A stretch of 64,000 bases of DNA from Caulobacter segnis (GCF_023935105.1 NZ_CP096040.1:1364001-1428000); one strand, 5' to 3'; counted from the first letter of the stretch, positions 32,255 to 40,699 are shown. Made by a program: numbers and translations. The notes: generated by a model from the letters alone, not told the origin.

Positions 32255-32583
32255 CCATCGATACCGACATGGCCGCCATGCACGCCGACCTCGACGCCGA
32301 GACCGCGAACGCCGTTCGCGAGAAGTGCGCGGCGAGGGTGCGTAAGATCGTGCTCGAGGTGCTGAACATTCCCGCCTCGGATCGCAAGCGCGGGCTTCCC
32401 GACAGCGCCGGCCTGCACATCGAATGGGGCGCGGACAGCCTGGACCTGATCGACATCACCATGTCGGTCGAGGACGAGTTCGACATCAGCATCCCCGACG
32501 CCGAGGCCGATCTGATCGACAGCATCGACGCCATCGTCGATCGCGTGCTGAAGGGCCCCGCGCCCAAGGGGGCGCTGTCGTGA
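32251..32583 (+). CDS. Phage-encoded acyl carrier protein
   Basis: A 110-residue protein with the full ACP signature. WGADSLDLIDITMSVEDEFD carries the phosphopantetheine Ser63 in the D-S-L motif, followed by DISIPDAEADLIDSIDAIVD, matching helix III and IV of AcpP. The N-terminal extension includes ANAVRE from a palindrome copy. ACPs serve fatty acid, lipid A and polyketide pathways, but no synthase or transferase partner lies in the operon. It may therefore divert the host acyl pool or act as a carrier for host enzymes. ATGA/GTGA overlaps place it firmly in the right-arm operon. Confidence 0.9.
   Translation: MTIDTDMAAMHADLDAETANAVREKCAARVRKIVLEVLNIPASDRKRGLPDSAGLHIEWGADSLDLIDITMSVEDEFDISIPDAEADLIDSIDAIVDRVLKGPAPKGALS
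32305..32319. repeat. Prophage palindrome copy 13 (exact)
   Basis: GCGAACGCCGTTCGC in the 5' part of the acyl carrier protein gene, read A-N-A-V-R. Confidence 0.95.
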
Positions 32584-32963
32584 CCGCCCTGAAGCGCCAG
32601 GCGAACCTTCAGGCGACGACCGCCTACGTTCAGCCGCCGACCCTGGCCATCGAGCCGCACAAGCGGAACGTCGTGTTTCACCTGACGCCGTGGGCGCCGG
32701 GCTGCGAGATGTCGCTACCCAGTGACCGAACCCGCTGCTTCGAGGTGTTCAACCGCCGGCCGGGCCAGGCGATGGACGCGCTATGCAGGCGCCTCGAGGT
32801 AGGCCCCCGGGCCATCGCGCTGACCGGCCTGGAGGACGGCTCGGTGTCGGTGCACCCGATCGACCAGCCGCGCGATCCCTGGGCCTTCATCTGGCGGGGC
32901 CTGACCTTCGCCGAAGCCCGCACCGCCCTCGACAAGCTGATCGAACTGGAGACCCGCCGATGA
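32580..32963 (+). CDS. Hypothetical phage protein
   Basis: A 127-residue protein from GTG 32580 (MTALKRQANLQATTAYVQPP...), coupled to the ACP stop by GTGA. A single Cys pair and PWAPGCEMSLPSDRTRCFEV stand out, but no family is recognised. It ends in an ATGA overlap with the next gene. Confidence 0.65.
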   Translation: MTALKRQANLQATTAYVQPPTLAIEPHKRNVVFHLTPWAPGCEMSLPSDRTRCFEVFNRRPGQAMDALCRRLEVGPRAIALTGLEDGSVSVHPIDQPRDPWAFIWRGLTFAEARTALDKLIELETRR

Positions 32964-33148
32964 CCCTTCGCCCCGGCATGAGCGCCCGCGTCGTCAACGT
33001 CGACGGCATCCGCCTGCCCGGCAAGGGCAAGGTCCCGTTCGTCGTCGGCGACCTGGTCAAGATCAACAAGCTGACCCGCGACGGAAAGCAGGCCCAAACC
33101 TCTGCCCATCCCGGCTGGTTCGCCGCCTTCCGCTTCGAACCCCTCTAG
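32960..33148 (+). CDS. Small phage protein with SH3-like/KOW-type feel
   Basis: A 62-residue protein (MTLRPGMSARVVNVDGIRLP...). The pattern of short beta strands (ARVVNVDG, VPFVVGDLVKINKL) suggests a small barrel, but no family is certain. It overlaps the previous gene by ATGA and precedes the ParB-like gene. Confidence 0.6.
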   Translation: MTLRPGMSARVVNVDGIRLPGKGKVPFVVGDLVKINKLTRDGKQAQTSAHPGWFAAFRFEPL

Positions 33149-33160
33149 GAGCCACACCCT

Positions 33161-35389
33161 TTGTCAGCCCTGACCCTCCTGGCGTTTCAGAACGCCACCC
33201 TTCTTCGCGCCTTTCGCACCGAGACCCGCAACGGCGGTCAGGTCATCCACGCCCTCAAGGATCTGGGCGACATGCTGGAGCGAGACCCCAGCAACGTGCG
33301 CAAGTCGCTGAACGCCGTGGCGGAAGACGGCCTGCTGATCATCGACAACCCCAACCCTGTGGCGGGCCGCCTGACGGCGGCGGGCGAGGCGGCCCTGGCC
33401 GCGCTGGAGCAGGCGGAAGATGGATATCTCGGCGGCAGCTCGGCGCTCCCCGACGGCTTCGTCGCCGTGCGCCATGACCAGATCGGCCAGGATCCGGACA
33501 ACGCGCGCAAGACGTCCGGCCTGTCGCCCGAAGCCATCCAGGACATGGCCGACAGCCTGGTCGACAAGGGCATGCTGCAGCAGCCCGAGCTGCGCAAGAA
33601 CCCTGACTATCCCGCCTGGGAGCCAGAATACCTGCTGACCATGGGCGAGCGCCGTTGGCGCGGGTGGGGGCTGAACATCGAGCGCGGCGACTGGCCGGCC
33701 GACAAGCTGATCGTCTGCAAGCTGGAGAACCGCGGCGAGGTCGAGCGCCTGGAGGCGGGCCTGGTCGAGAACCTGCAGCGCGCCGACATCTCCAACCTGG
33801 AGATGGCCGAAGGCTTCTTGATCCTGCACGAGCGCCACGGCCGAACGTCCCAGGACATCGCCAAGACGGTCGGCAAGACCTCGCGCTTCGTGCAGATCGC
33901 CATCAAGGTGGCGCGCGAGGCCTCCGCCGAAGACAAGGCCCGCTACGTCGAGAGCGAGCGCGCCTACGCCGAGGGCAAGGCCCAGAACATTCCCGGCACC
34001 AAGCGCCTGTTCACTTGGGAAACCCTGCGCGACACGGTCAAGACCGCCCGCTACGTCACCATGCTGGAGAAGCGCTCGCGCCTGACCCTGATGGTCGCCG
34101 AGCTGGCGATGAAGGTCGACGCCGATCCTGACGCGGTCGAGGTCTACGAGGTCGGCTACGATGGCGTCACCGCCAAGGCCTCACTGATCTCCACCCCGCC
34201 CGGCGGCGGCCATTGGGGCGAAGCCCAGGACCTGGGCGTCGCTGTCGACTACCGAGAGGACGGCAAGATCTACGGCGGCGTCACCGCCGTGGCCCGCGAA
34301 TGGCTGAAGGACGCCGGCTTCGACAAGGATCCTCGCGCCTGGACCAAGGCCCTGGCGGTCGAGGTCCTGACGCCCATGCCCGTCAAGCTGGCCGAGGAAG
34401 CAGGGATCTGGAACACCCAGTTCCTCAACCCGCCCAAGCCCGCCCCGGCTCCTCCGCCCCCGCCAGCGCCCGCTGAACCCACGCCGCCCGCCCGTGACAG
34501 CTTCGCTGAGGCGATCCGCCAGGTGAACGAGCCGCCCGAGGACCAGGTCAGCCTGCACAAGCCCGCCGCGATGGGCCTGACCGAGAACCTGACGGACCAG
34601 CCCGCCATCCAGGCGGCCATAGGCGGCGCGTCGTCCCCGGAGCCGGTCCGCGACGAAAGCCAGCTGTCGCCCGACCTGTTCGTCGCCTTGGTTGAGACGG
34701 GCCACAAGATCACCCACCATGGGATCGACACGCGTGGCGGCGTCCTTCGCGGCTGCCGTGTCGGCAACTATTTCTCGGGTCCCGACGCCAAGCTGGCCAG
34801 CGCCCTGATCCAGAAGCGCTACATCGCCTTCGTCCAGGCCCCCAGCGGCAACGAGCTGCTGGCCAGCCTGACCCAGGCCGGCTGGGACTACATCGACGGC
34901 TCGATCGACGACGCGGTTCTGGAGCTGCACCAGTTCGAGAACCTCGGGCAGGACACGCTGAACAGCCTGCACGCCTCGGGCCGCAAGTACCTGACCGACT
35001 GGCTTCAGGATCCGGTGAAGGTCGAGCGCGTGACGCCCACGGCCGCACCGGCGCCAACTCAGGCCTTCGAGGCCCCCGCCGGGGAAGCCTTCGGCGGCGG
35101 CGGAGAACTCGGCGCTTCATTCGACGACGACTTCAACGAGATCGATCAGGTCGGCGTGGGCGCGACGCTCTCTCGCGACGAAGTCGACGGCTACATCCGC
35201 CAGTGCGCGGCGTACCTCCTGGTTTTCGCCCGGCCTGAAGACGCGATCCACAGCCACGCCGCTTTCGGAACAGCCATGGAAGCCGAAGAGGTCGCCGAGA
35301 TCCTGAAGGCGTCCGGGCAGTACGACACCGTCGACATTTACGACGGCGGCCCAGGCGGCGCGCTGCTTAGCACGTGGTCCGCGCAGTGA
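33161..35389 (+). CDS. Large ParB/KorB-like DNA-binding protein
   Basis: A 742-residue protein starting at TTG 33161 after a GGAG site. Residues 1-90 form a winged helix (DMLERDPSNVRKSLNAVAED). About 98-215 are a ParB N-domain with the nucleotide-binding boxes GERRWRGW and ENLQRADISNLEMAEGF. About 218-250 hold a helix-turn-helix (GRTSQDIAKTVGKTSRFVQI). A Pro-rich linker (about 425-445) leads to a large C-terminal region of unknown fold. No ParA partner is nearby. This is the best candidate to bind the dispersed prophage palindrome, in the manner of KorB on plasmid RK2. Confidence 0.85.
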   Translation: MSALTLLAFQNATLLRAFRTETRNGGQVIHALKDLGDMLERDPSNVRKSLNAVAEDGLLIIDNPNPVAGRLTAAGEAALAALEQAEDGYLGGSSALPDGFVAVRHDQIGQDPDNARKTSGLSPEAIQDMADSLVDKGMLQQPELRKNPDYPAWEPEYLLTMGERRWRGWGLNIERGDWPADKLIVCKLENRGEVERLEAGLVENLQRADISNLEMAEGFLILHERHGRTSQDIAKTVGKTSRFVQIAIKVAREASAEDKARYVESERAYAEGKAQNIPGTKRLFTWETLRDTVKTARYVTMLEKRSRLTLMVAELAMKVDADPDAVEVYEVGYDGVTAKASLISTPPGGGHWGEAQDLGVAVDYREDGKIYGGVTAVAREWLKDAGFDKDPRAWTKALAVEVLTPMPVKLAEEAGIWNTQFLNPPKPAPAPPPPPAPAEPTPPARDSFAEAIRQVNEPPEDQVSLHKPAAMGLTENLTDQPAIQAAIGGASSPEPVRDESQLSPDLFVALVETGHKITHHGIDTRGGVLRGCRVGNYFSGPDAKLASALIQKRYIAFVQAPSGNELLASLTQAGWDYIDGSIDDAVLELHQFENLGQDTLNSLHASGRKYLTDWLQDPVKVERVTPTAAPAPTQAFEAPAGEAFGGGGELGASFDDDFNEIDQVGVGATLSRDEVDGYIRQCAAYLLVFARPEDAIHSHAAFGTAMEAEEVAEILKASGQYDTVDIYDGGPGGALLSTWSAQ

Positions 35390-35511
35390 GCGCGGCCCGC
35401 GCCCACGGCTGGTCGATCGCCCTGACCATCACCGCCATCAGCGGCCTGGCCTTCCACGCCGCCTGGACCCTCTCCATCCACCTGCTGGCCAGCCCGGCCG
35501 GCCACCCCTGA
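35386..35511 (+). CDS. Tiny membrane protein
   Basis: A 41-residue protein starting at GTG 35386, overlapping the ParB-like stop as GTGA (MSAARAHGWSIALTITAISG...). One transmembrane helix (SIALTITAISGLAFHAAWTL) makes up most of it. The function is unknown. Confidence 0.55.
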   Translation: MSAARAHGWSIALTITAISGLAFHAAWTLSIHLLASPAGHP

Positions 35512-35522
35512 TCGGAGCCCTG

Positions 35523-35768
35523 ATGACCGAGATCCGCGCCAAGACCCTGGACGACGTCCGGGCCTACCACCTGGCCGAAGCCGAGCGCTATCTCGCGATC
35601 GGCGCCAACTGGCGACAGTCCGCCGAGCGCGAGGCCACACGCGCCGACGGCCGCGCGAACGGCGTTCGCCGCGAAGACTTCGAGGCCTGCCCCCGCGTGG
35701 CCGTGGCCATCGCCAGCGAGCACGCCGAGATGGCCGGGCTCTGCTTCCCCCAGCAGCAGGCCCCCTAA
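35523..35768 (+). CDS. Hypothetical phage protein
   Basis: An 81-residue helical protein (MTEIRAKTLDDVRAYHLAEA...) after a CGGAG site. A palindrome copy is read RANGVRRED. It is coupled by TAATG to the following tiny membrane protein. No family is recognised. Confidence 0.65.
   Translation: MTEIRAKTLDDVRAYHLAEAERYLAIGANWRQSAEREATRADGRANGVRREDFEACPRVAVAIASEHAEMAGLCFPQQQAP
35655..35669. repeat. Prophage palindrome copy 14 (exact)
   Basis: GCGAACGGCGTTCGC in the 81-residue hypothetical gene, read A-N-G-V-R. Confidence 0.95.
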
Positions 35769-35875
35769 TGCGCTGGCCGCGCGCCCTCGGCTGGAGCGTC
35801 GCCACGCTGCTGGCCGTGGCCGCGTGGATCGCCCTGCTCGAACTCCAACGCATCACCTTCGGCCCGCGCGGCTGA
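35768..35875 (+). CDS. Tiny membrane protein
   Basis: A 35-residue protein (MRWPRALGWSVATLLAVAAW...) with one hydrophobic helix and a basic start. Its ATG overlaps the preceding stop (TAATG). It is possibly a small regulator of membrane processes or lysis; unknown. Confidence 0.5.
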   Translation: MRWPRALGWSVATLLAVAAWIALLELQRITFGPRG

Positions 35876-35891
35876 GAACCTGGAGATCCCC

Positions 35892-36893
35892 ATGGCCGAC
35901 ATCATGCTCGACCTCGAAACCCTCGGCACCGCGCCGGGCTGCGTCATCCGCTCCATCGGCGCGGTCCACTTCGACCCGACCGACGACGTCATCCGTGAGC
36001 AGCTGTACGTCATCATCGACCGCGCTTCGTGCGAGGCCGCCGGCCTGACCGTCGACGCCCAGACCGAGCAGTGGTGGAACGATCAGAGCCCCGAAGCCCG
36101 CGCCGAGTTCGACGGCAAGGGCGTCACCCTGGCGACCGCCCTGGACCTGTTCGACGACTTCTATCGCGCGCACGCGCCGGTCGATCTCAAGACCGATCGG
36201 CTGTGGTGCAATGGCCCCAGCTTCGACGAGAGCATCCTGGCCGCCGCCTACCGCGCACTCGGCCGCAAAACGCCGTGGCGCTACAACGCCGCCCGCGATT
36301 GCCGAACCATCTACGACCTCAACGGCCTCAAGCTGCAGCACACCGTCGGCGTCTTCCATAAGGCCGACGATGACGCGGCGGAACAGGCGCGGCTGGTGCA
36401 GCACGCCTACCGGCTGATGTTCGGCGGCTGGGGAACCGGAGATCTGTCCGAGGCCGAGCGCTTCGACATGTCCGAAATCCTCGGTGGGATCCGGCGCGCC
36501 TATCAGCCGTCGCGCCGCAAGGCCGACGTGATCAACGAGACGATCACCCAACTAAGCGTGGCCAACGCCGCCATGCTCGGCGGCTTCCGCAACGCCATCC
36601 TTTCGCACGCGATCATCGCAGCGGGCGACATCAACCCGCCCGACGGCGAGACCTGGGACGCCCAGCTGGTCAGGGAAATCAGCCTGCGCATGGTGGCCAC
36701 CGACCTGGTCAGCTCCGCCAGCTTCTTGGTCCACGTCATCCGGAACCTCGCTGGAGAACCCTTCGATCCAGCAGCGTTCGCCCTGGCCGCCTACGCAATC
36801 GCCCAGACGCAGGACAGCGAATGGCAGTCCTGCGAGACCGCACACGCCGACGATGACGCGACGGTCGAAGTCAGCTTGGAGGCGGCCCAATGA
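35892..36893 (+). CDS. DEDD-type 3'-5' exonuclease with C-terminal extension
   Basis: A 333-residue protein. MADIMLDLETLGTAPGCVIR supplies the first acidic pair (DxE), NGPSFDESILAAAYRALG the second acidic motif, and FHKADDDAAEQA the HxxxD motif of DEDDh enzymes, close to the Rv2179c-like exoribonuclease family. After about residue 185 a helical extension of about 150 residues (RRKADVINETITQLSVANAA...) is unrecognised. A role in phage RNA/DNA degradation or repair is likely. Confidence 0.8.
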   Translation: MADIMLDLETLGTAPGCVIRSIGAVHFDPTDDVIREQLYVIIDRASCEAAGLTVDAQTEQWWNDQSPEARAEFDGKGVTLATALDLFDDFYRAHAPVDLKTDRLWCNGPSFDESILAAAYRALGRKTPWRYNAARDCRTIYDLNGLKLQHTVGVFHKADDDAAEQARLVQHAYRLMFGGWGTGDLSEAERFDMSEILGGIRRAYQPSRRKADVINETITQLSVANAAMLGGFRNAILSHAIIAAGDINPPDGETWDAQLVREISLRMVATDLVSSASFLVHVIRNLAGEPFDPAAFALAAYAIAQTQDSEWQSCETAHADDDATVEVSLEAAQ

Positions 36894-37537
36894 ACGTCGT
36901 TCAACCCTGGGTCCAAGACCTTTCGCTCATGCAGCAGAGCGTGCTGCTGTCGGCCATTCGTGGCCCCGACGGATCGCCCAAGTACGGCAAGACCAAGCTG
37001 CTGGTTCGCTGGTTCCGGCGCTGCGTCTTGTTGGGCTCGTTCGAGCGCGCCGCCTTCGCCTCGCCGCACCAGCTGGGCGGCGGCTCCTTCACCGGCCCCA
37101 GCATCAGCTACAACGATATAGGCCTCCACTTCGAGAAGCAGCGTTGGGAGAGGTTCGAGGCCGAGCACGGCAGGAACTTGGATCTCTGGGTCGGAAAGCA
37201 CCACGTCGATCTGGAAAAGCTCAGCGCAGCCGAACTAATCGACCTGTTCGATCGCGAGGATGGCGACTGGACGCCGTACATGGACCGCATCGTCGGCCAG
37301 TATCTGCGCGAGCTTGACGCCCTTCCGCACCACTTCCAGCTCCACCTCATGCACGCCGCCGAGATCCTCGGCTACAAGCATCCGGACCCGCGCACGCGCA
37401 CCTGGTGGAACAAGACCTACCTGCGCCTCGTCCACGACATGCACCTTTGGCCCGAGACCGAAGACCAGCTTGACGCCCGCCTCGGCGACACCCGCGACGG
37501 CTGGCTGGCGCGCAACGATATCGCGACGGTGGATTAG
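36890..37537 (+). CDS. Hypothetical phage protein
   Basis: A 215-residue protein (MNVVQPWVQDLSLMQQSVLL...). It shows a conserved-looking block HFQLHLMHAAEILGYKHPDP and a WWNKTYLRLVHDMHLWPETE segment. Similar proteins occur in phages as I recall, but I know no function. It overlaps the exonuclease by ATGA, and its start codon lies in a palindrome-core variant (GAACGTCGTTC at 36892-36902). Confidence 0.65.
   Translation: MNVVQPWVQDLSLMQQSVLLSAIRGPDGSPKYGKTKLLVRWFRRCVLLGSFERAAFASPHQLGGGSFTGPSISYNDIGLHFEKQRWERFEAEHGRNLDLWVGKHHVDLEKLSAAELIDLFDREDGDWTPYMDRIVGQYLRELDALPHHFQLHLMHAAEILGYKHPDPRTRTWWNKTYLRLVHDMHLWPETEDQLDARLGDTRDGWLARNDIATVD
36892..36902. repeat. Palindrome core variant at a start codon
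   Basis: GAACGTCGTTC is the 11-bp core of the prophage palindrome with central T and changed flanks, directly after an ATG. This is a weak member. Confidence 0.5.
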
Positions 37538-37540
37538 GCC

Positions 37541-37741
37541 ATGGGCAAGCGGATCATCATCGGCCTCCCAGGATACCTGACCGCCGCGGCGATGCTGGCT
37601 GCGGCCTCGTGCACCGACGGCATGTTCGTAAAGCCCGCCGACCTCGGCGGCTCAGTCATGCCGAAGCTGCCGCGCAGGGCGCCGGACCCGGCCATCGTCA
37701 ACCGCAGAGGCAAGCTGCAGAAGTCGCGGGGCCGGCTATGA
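37541..37741 (+). CDS. Small exported or membrane protein
   Basis: A 66-residue protein (MGKRIIIGLPGYLTAAAMLA...). The N-terminal hydrophobic stretch ends AAASC, a possible weak lipobox, and the rest is basic (KLPRRAPDPAIVNRRGKLQK). It overlaps the next gene by ATGA. The function is unknown. Confidence 0.5.
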   Translation: MGKRIIIGLPGYLTAAAMLAAASCTDGMFVKPADLGGSVMPKLPRRAPDPAIVNRRGKLQKSRGRL

Positions 37742-38295
37742 GCGGCGGCGTCCCCATCCCCGGCGTTGAAGGCTATGTCACGCCACGCCTCAGCTGGCCG
37801 CGCGAGGCTACGCCGACGACGCTTGAGCCCCGCTGGGCGGGCGAGTTCGTCAGCTTCGACGACTGGGTGAACTTCGCCACGAACCGCCTGGCCGGCACGG
37901 TCGATCCGCTAATGGGCGGACAGGTTGGGTCGGTCTGCGTCGATGCCTTTGGCCGTCGCTGCACCATGGGCGGCCACTTCCAGCGCGCCCGCGACGAAGG
38001 CGCATTTCCGGTGCGCTATTTCTTCGACTGCGCGCCCGCCCCGCCGAGGGAGCACAAGCCGTCGTCCGATGTCACAATCGGCCTGATCATGGCCGCCACT
38101 ATCGTCATGCAAGGGCACGGCGAAGATACGATCGCCAGCGAGATCCTGACGGCCGCCGGCATCACCTCGACGTCCGCCGCGATCATGGCCGGCGCGGATC
38201 CGTACGACCTTGAAGCGCTGAAGTCGGTTTTCGCCGAGCTGGAGCGCAAGGAAGCCTTGGAGGCCGCGACCGCCGTTCGCGCGACCGCGCCATGA
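37738..38295 (+). CDS. Hypothetical phage protein
   Basis: A 185-residue protein from ATG 37738 (MSGGVPIPGVEGYVTPRLSW...). The middle has VDAFGRRCTMGGHFQRARDE and the C-terminus is helical, ending EAATAVRATAP, encoded by a palindrome variant. No family is recognised. It is joined to both neighbours by ATGA overlaps. Confidence 0.65.
   Translation: MSGGVPIPGVEGYVTPRLSWPREATPTTLEPRWAGEFVSFDDWVNFATNRLAGTVDPLMGGQVGSVCVDAFGRRCTMGGHFQRARDEGAFPVRYFFDCAPAPPREHKPSSDVTIGLIMAATIVMQGHGEDTIASEILTAAGITSTSAAIMAGADPYDLEALKSVFAELERKEALEAATAVRATAP
38266..38280. repeat. Prophage palindrome copy 15 (one mismatch)
   Basis: GCGACCGCCGTTCGC near the end of the 185-residue gene, read A-T-A-V-R. Confidence 0.75.
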
Positions 38296-38429
38296 CCCGG
38301 CTCGACCGCACCGCCATCGCTGTCTGGGCGACCATCATCCTGGCGGCGATCGCCGCAGGCGGAATGACCGCCGTGATCGGGATGCACAACCAGGTCAGCG
38401 CCGCATCAGATCGGGGAGGTCAGCCATGA
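38292..38429 (+). CDS. Tiny membrane protein
   Basis: A 45-residue protein (MTRLDRTAIAVWATIILAAI...) with one transmembrane helix and a polar tail. ATGA overlaps occur at both ends. The function is unknown. Confidence 0.55.
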   Translation: MTRLDRTAIAVWATIILAAIAAGGMTAVIGMHNQVSAASDRGGQP

Positions 38430-38884
38430 CGCCCGAAATCGACGCCGCAACTCGCGACGACATGCACCACGCCCTCGGCCGTCCAACCGACGAGCGGGTC
38501 GAACCCTACCGCAACCGGTTCGTCTGCGGCGCTGGCGGCAAGACCGCCCAGCGCTTCGAGGCGAGCGGCATGTGGACCTTGGAGGTGCTGATCAACGGCG
38601 GCCGCGAGGCCATCTATGGCGTCACCGACGAAGGCGTCGCGCTAGTCATGGCGGAGGTTCGGGCCGCGCGCCTGGCCAAGTTGGAGGACGAGCGGGCGGC
38701 CGGCATCCGGGATTGGACCGTTGAGCTTCGCTTCGGCTCGGAGCGGTTCACGTCGACCGTCCGCGCTAAGAGCCGCTCGGGCGCCCGATATCAGCTCTAC
38801 CTCAAGCTCGCCGACGCCGGCTGGTACCACAGCTACCCCGATTTCATGAAGGCAAGCGTCAGCGCACGGGTCGCCCATGCCTGA
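38426..38884 (+). CDS. Hypothetical phage protein
   Basis: A 152-residue protein (MTPEIDAATRDDMHHALGRP...) after a GGGGAGG site. It has a mixed alpha/beta pattern with WTLEVLINGGREAIYGVTDE and a C-terminal WTVELRFGSERFTSTVRAKS. No family is recognised. Confidence 0.65.
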   Translation: MTPEIDAATRDDMHHALGRPTDERVEPYRNRFVCGAGGKTAQRFEASGMWTLEVLINGGREAIYGVTDEGVALVMAEVRAARLAKLEDERAAGIRDWTVELRFGSERFTSTVRAKSRSGARYQLYLKLADAGWYHSYPDFMKASVSARVAHA

Positions 38885-39311
38885 CCAACTTCCCACCGTC
38901 GCCCTGTCGATCCTCCAGCCCTGGGCGTGGCTGATCGTCAACGGCTACAAGGACATCGAAAACCGCAAGTGGCGCACCCACCGTCGCGGCCCGATTCTGA
39001 TCCACACCGGCAAGGGCATTGACCAGGACGCGCATGCCGACATGCTCCGCGGCGTCCACCCCTGCTATGACTTGGGACACCTGCCCGCCGATGTACACGA
39101 GGCGTACCGGCAAACGTGGGAGGCGGGCCTAATCCGCCGTGGCGGCATTGTCGGACAGGCCACCATCACCGGCTGCGAGACCCAACATAGAAGCTGGTGG
39201 TTCTGCGGCCCGTTCGGCTTCACACTGACCGACGCCCTGCCGCTGCCATTCATGCCGCTGAGCGGCGCGAGAGGGTTCTTCCCGGCGACTTACACTCACG
39301 AGGCTGCGTGA
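38877..39311 (+). CDS. ASCH-domain protein
   Basis: A 144-residue protein. VALSILQPWAWLIVNGYKDI, then NRKWRTHRRGPILIHTGKG, and GGIVGQATITGC with the C-terminal ARGFFPATY match ASCH/EVE (PUA-like) RNA- or modified-base-binding proteins common in phages. RNA binding or control of translation is known for the fold; the phage role is an inference. Confidence 0.82.
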   Translation: MPDQLPTVALSILQPWAWLIVNGYKDIENRKWRTHRRGPILIHTGKGIDQDAHADMLRGVHPCYDLGHLPADVHEAYRQTWEAGLIRRGGIVGQATITGCETQHRSWWFCGPFGFTLTDALPLPFMPLSGARGFFPATYTHEAA

Positions 39312-39859
39312 TGCCTCCCCGGATCGCGCCGCACCACATCCCAGGAACGCCTGAACATCAGTTGTCCAGCGCGCTCGATCGGGAAGTCCTCTACACACCC
39401 AAGCAACCGTGGCCGGACGAAGCTTACGTTCAGTGGGGCAATGGCATCATCCCAGCCAATCCGTTCTTTGAAGCATTTGTCGCGGATACCTTCCTGCGCG
39501 GCGATGCCGACACCATCGACGCCGCCGAGGAGAAGGCATTCGCCAAGTATCAGCGGTTCGTCGGGTGCGAACACGTCTGGAGCCGCACCAGTCGCAAGCG
39601 CGGCACCTATACGAACGGCGCCGGTTGGTGCGTGAAGTGCGATAGCTTCAAGAGCCGCGAATTCCCGCCGGTCGTAACCTTGGGATCAAAGCGGAAGCCG
39701 ATCAGCAAGTCCGAGCTATTCCTGATCGAAGACGTCGACCCCGAGCTCGATGCGATCATGGACGCGAAGTACCCGCATGAGATCGCCCGCCGCCGCCAGG
39801 ACAAGCGCGAGCTGACGATCCGCCGCCGCATCTTCGGCATCAGCGGGAACTACTTCTAA
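39311..39859 (+). CDS. Hypothetical phage protein with paired Cys
   Basis: A 182-residue protein from ATG 39311 (TGATG coupling), MPPRIAPHHIPGTPEHQLSS. CEHVWSRTSRKRGTYTNGAG and WCVKCDSF could form a zinc site. The C-terminus is basic. No family is recognised. Confidence 0.65.
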   Translation: MPPRIAPHHIPGTPEHQLSSALDREVLYTPKQPWPDEAYVQWGNGIIPANPFFEAFVADTFLRGDADTIDAAEEKAFAKYQRFVGCEHVWSRTSRKRGTYTNGAGWCVKCDSFKSREFPPVVTLGSKRKPISKSELFLIEDVDPELDAIMDAKYPHEIARRRQDKRELTIRRRIFGISGNYF

Positions 39860-40104
39860 TGGCGCGCCAACCCAAGCCCCGCCGCGCCGAGCAAGTCATG
39901 CTCACACCTGACCAGCACCGCCTGTGTCGCGCGCGCACAGCCTTTCTACTCTACGAGGTCAACCGACCCGACCAGGTGAAGCTGATCGACTTGCTGGCCA
40001 ACGCCTATCACCAAGGCCTGGTTGATGCCGTCGAGACCATGGACAAGCGTGGCTGGATCCGACCGCCTGACAGCGCGCCAGCGCAGCAGGACGGCTGGGC
40101 ATGA
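39859..40104 (+). CDS. Hypothetical phage protein
   Basis: An 81-residue protein (MARQPKPRRAEQVMLTPDQH...), helical, with its ATG overlapping the previous TAA. No family is recognised. Confidence 0.6.
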   Translation: MARQPKPRRAEQVMLTPDQHRLCRARTAFLLYEVNRPDQVKLIDLLANAYHQGLVDAVETMDKRGWIRPPDSAPAQQDGWA

Positions 40105-40256
40105 CACCGCCGCCCGTCCACCAGGTCGACGAGCGCCCGCCGGCGACTGGCGGCCTTCACCCGGCGATCCTCCGGATCATCGAGGCCCTTGCCGTCGCCG
40201 ACGTCGAACGCGACTATGACGCCGCCCAGAAGGCGGCCGACGGAGCCCTGTCATGA
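40101..40256 (+). CDS. Small phage protein
   Basis: A 51-residue protein (MTPPPVHQVDERPPATGGLH...), with a Pro-rich start then a helix ending ERDYDAAQKAADGALS. ATGA overlaps on both sides support it as a real gene. Confidence 0.55.
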   Translation: MTPPPVHQVDERPPATGGLHPAILRIIEALAVADVERDYDAAQKAADGALS

Positions 40257-40699
40257 CGTCCCGAGAGTTTCCCTACCGCCCAGATCTCTTTCAAGCTCCG
40301 CTAATGGAACTGGCGGTTGCTCCGGCCGGCGCGCCATGGGTCAACGCTCACCTCGAACCGTCAACCTTGCGTAAGAATGCCTGGTCATGGCGCGCAATGC
40401 TTACCGACGATCCCAACCATGACACCTACTTCAAGATCCGGTCAGGCCTAGTCGACGCCGAGGCCCGCGTGGCCGAAGCGCTCGACAACATGATCGTGAT
40501 GGCAGTGGAGCAGGGCGCGGATCTCGCCGTCAGCGATTGGATCTATGACGACACGACCAAGACCCATCGTCGCGAGTTTGCTCTTCTCGGCCCCGGCGCA
40601 TCACCGCCATTTTCGGCACCGTACCGGATCTACCAGACCTCGGCTGGTTGGCCTGACGGCCAGGACCCTCGCAAAATGACACGGAGCTTAGCGCGTTGA
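40253..40699 (+). CDS. Hypothetical phage protein
   Basis: A 148-residue protein (MTSREFPYRPDLFQAPLMEL...), coupled to neighbours by overlaps. Its base composition is slightly less GC-rich than most right-arm genes. No family is recognised. Confidence 0.6.
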   Translation: MTSREFPYRPDLFQAPLMELAVAPAGAPWVNAHLEPSTLRKNAWSWRAMLTDDPNHDTYFKIRSGLVDAEARVAEALDNMIVMAVEQGADLAVSDWIYDDTTKTHRREFALLGPGASPPFSAPYRIYQTSAGWPDGQDPRKMTRSLAR

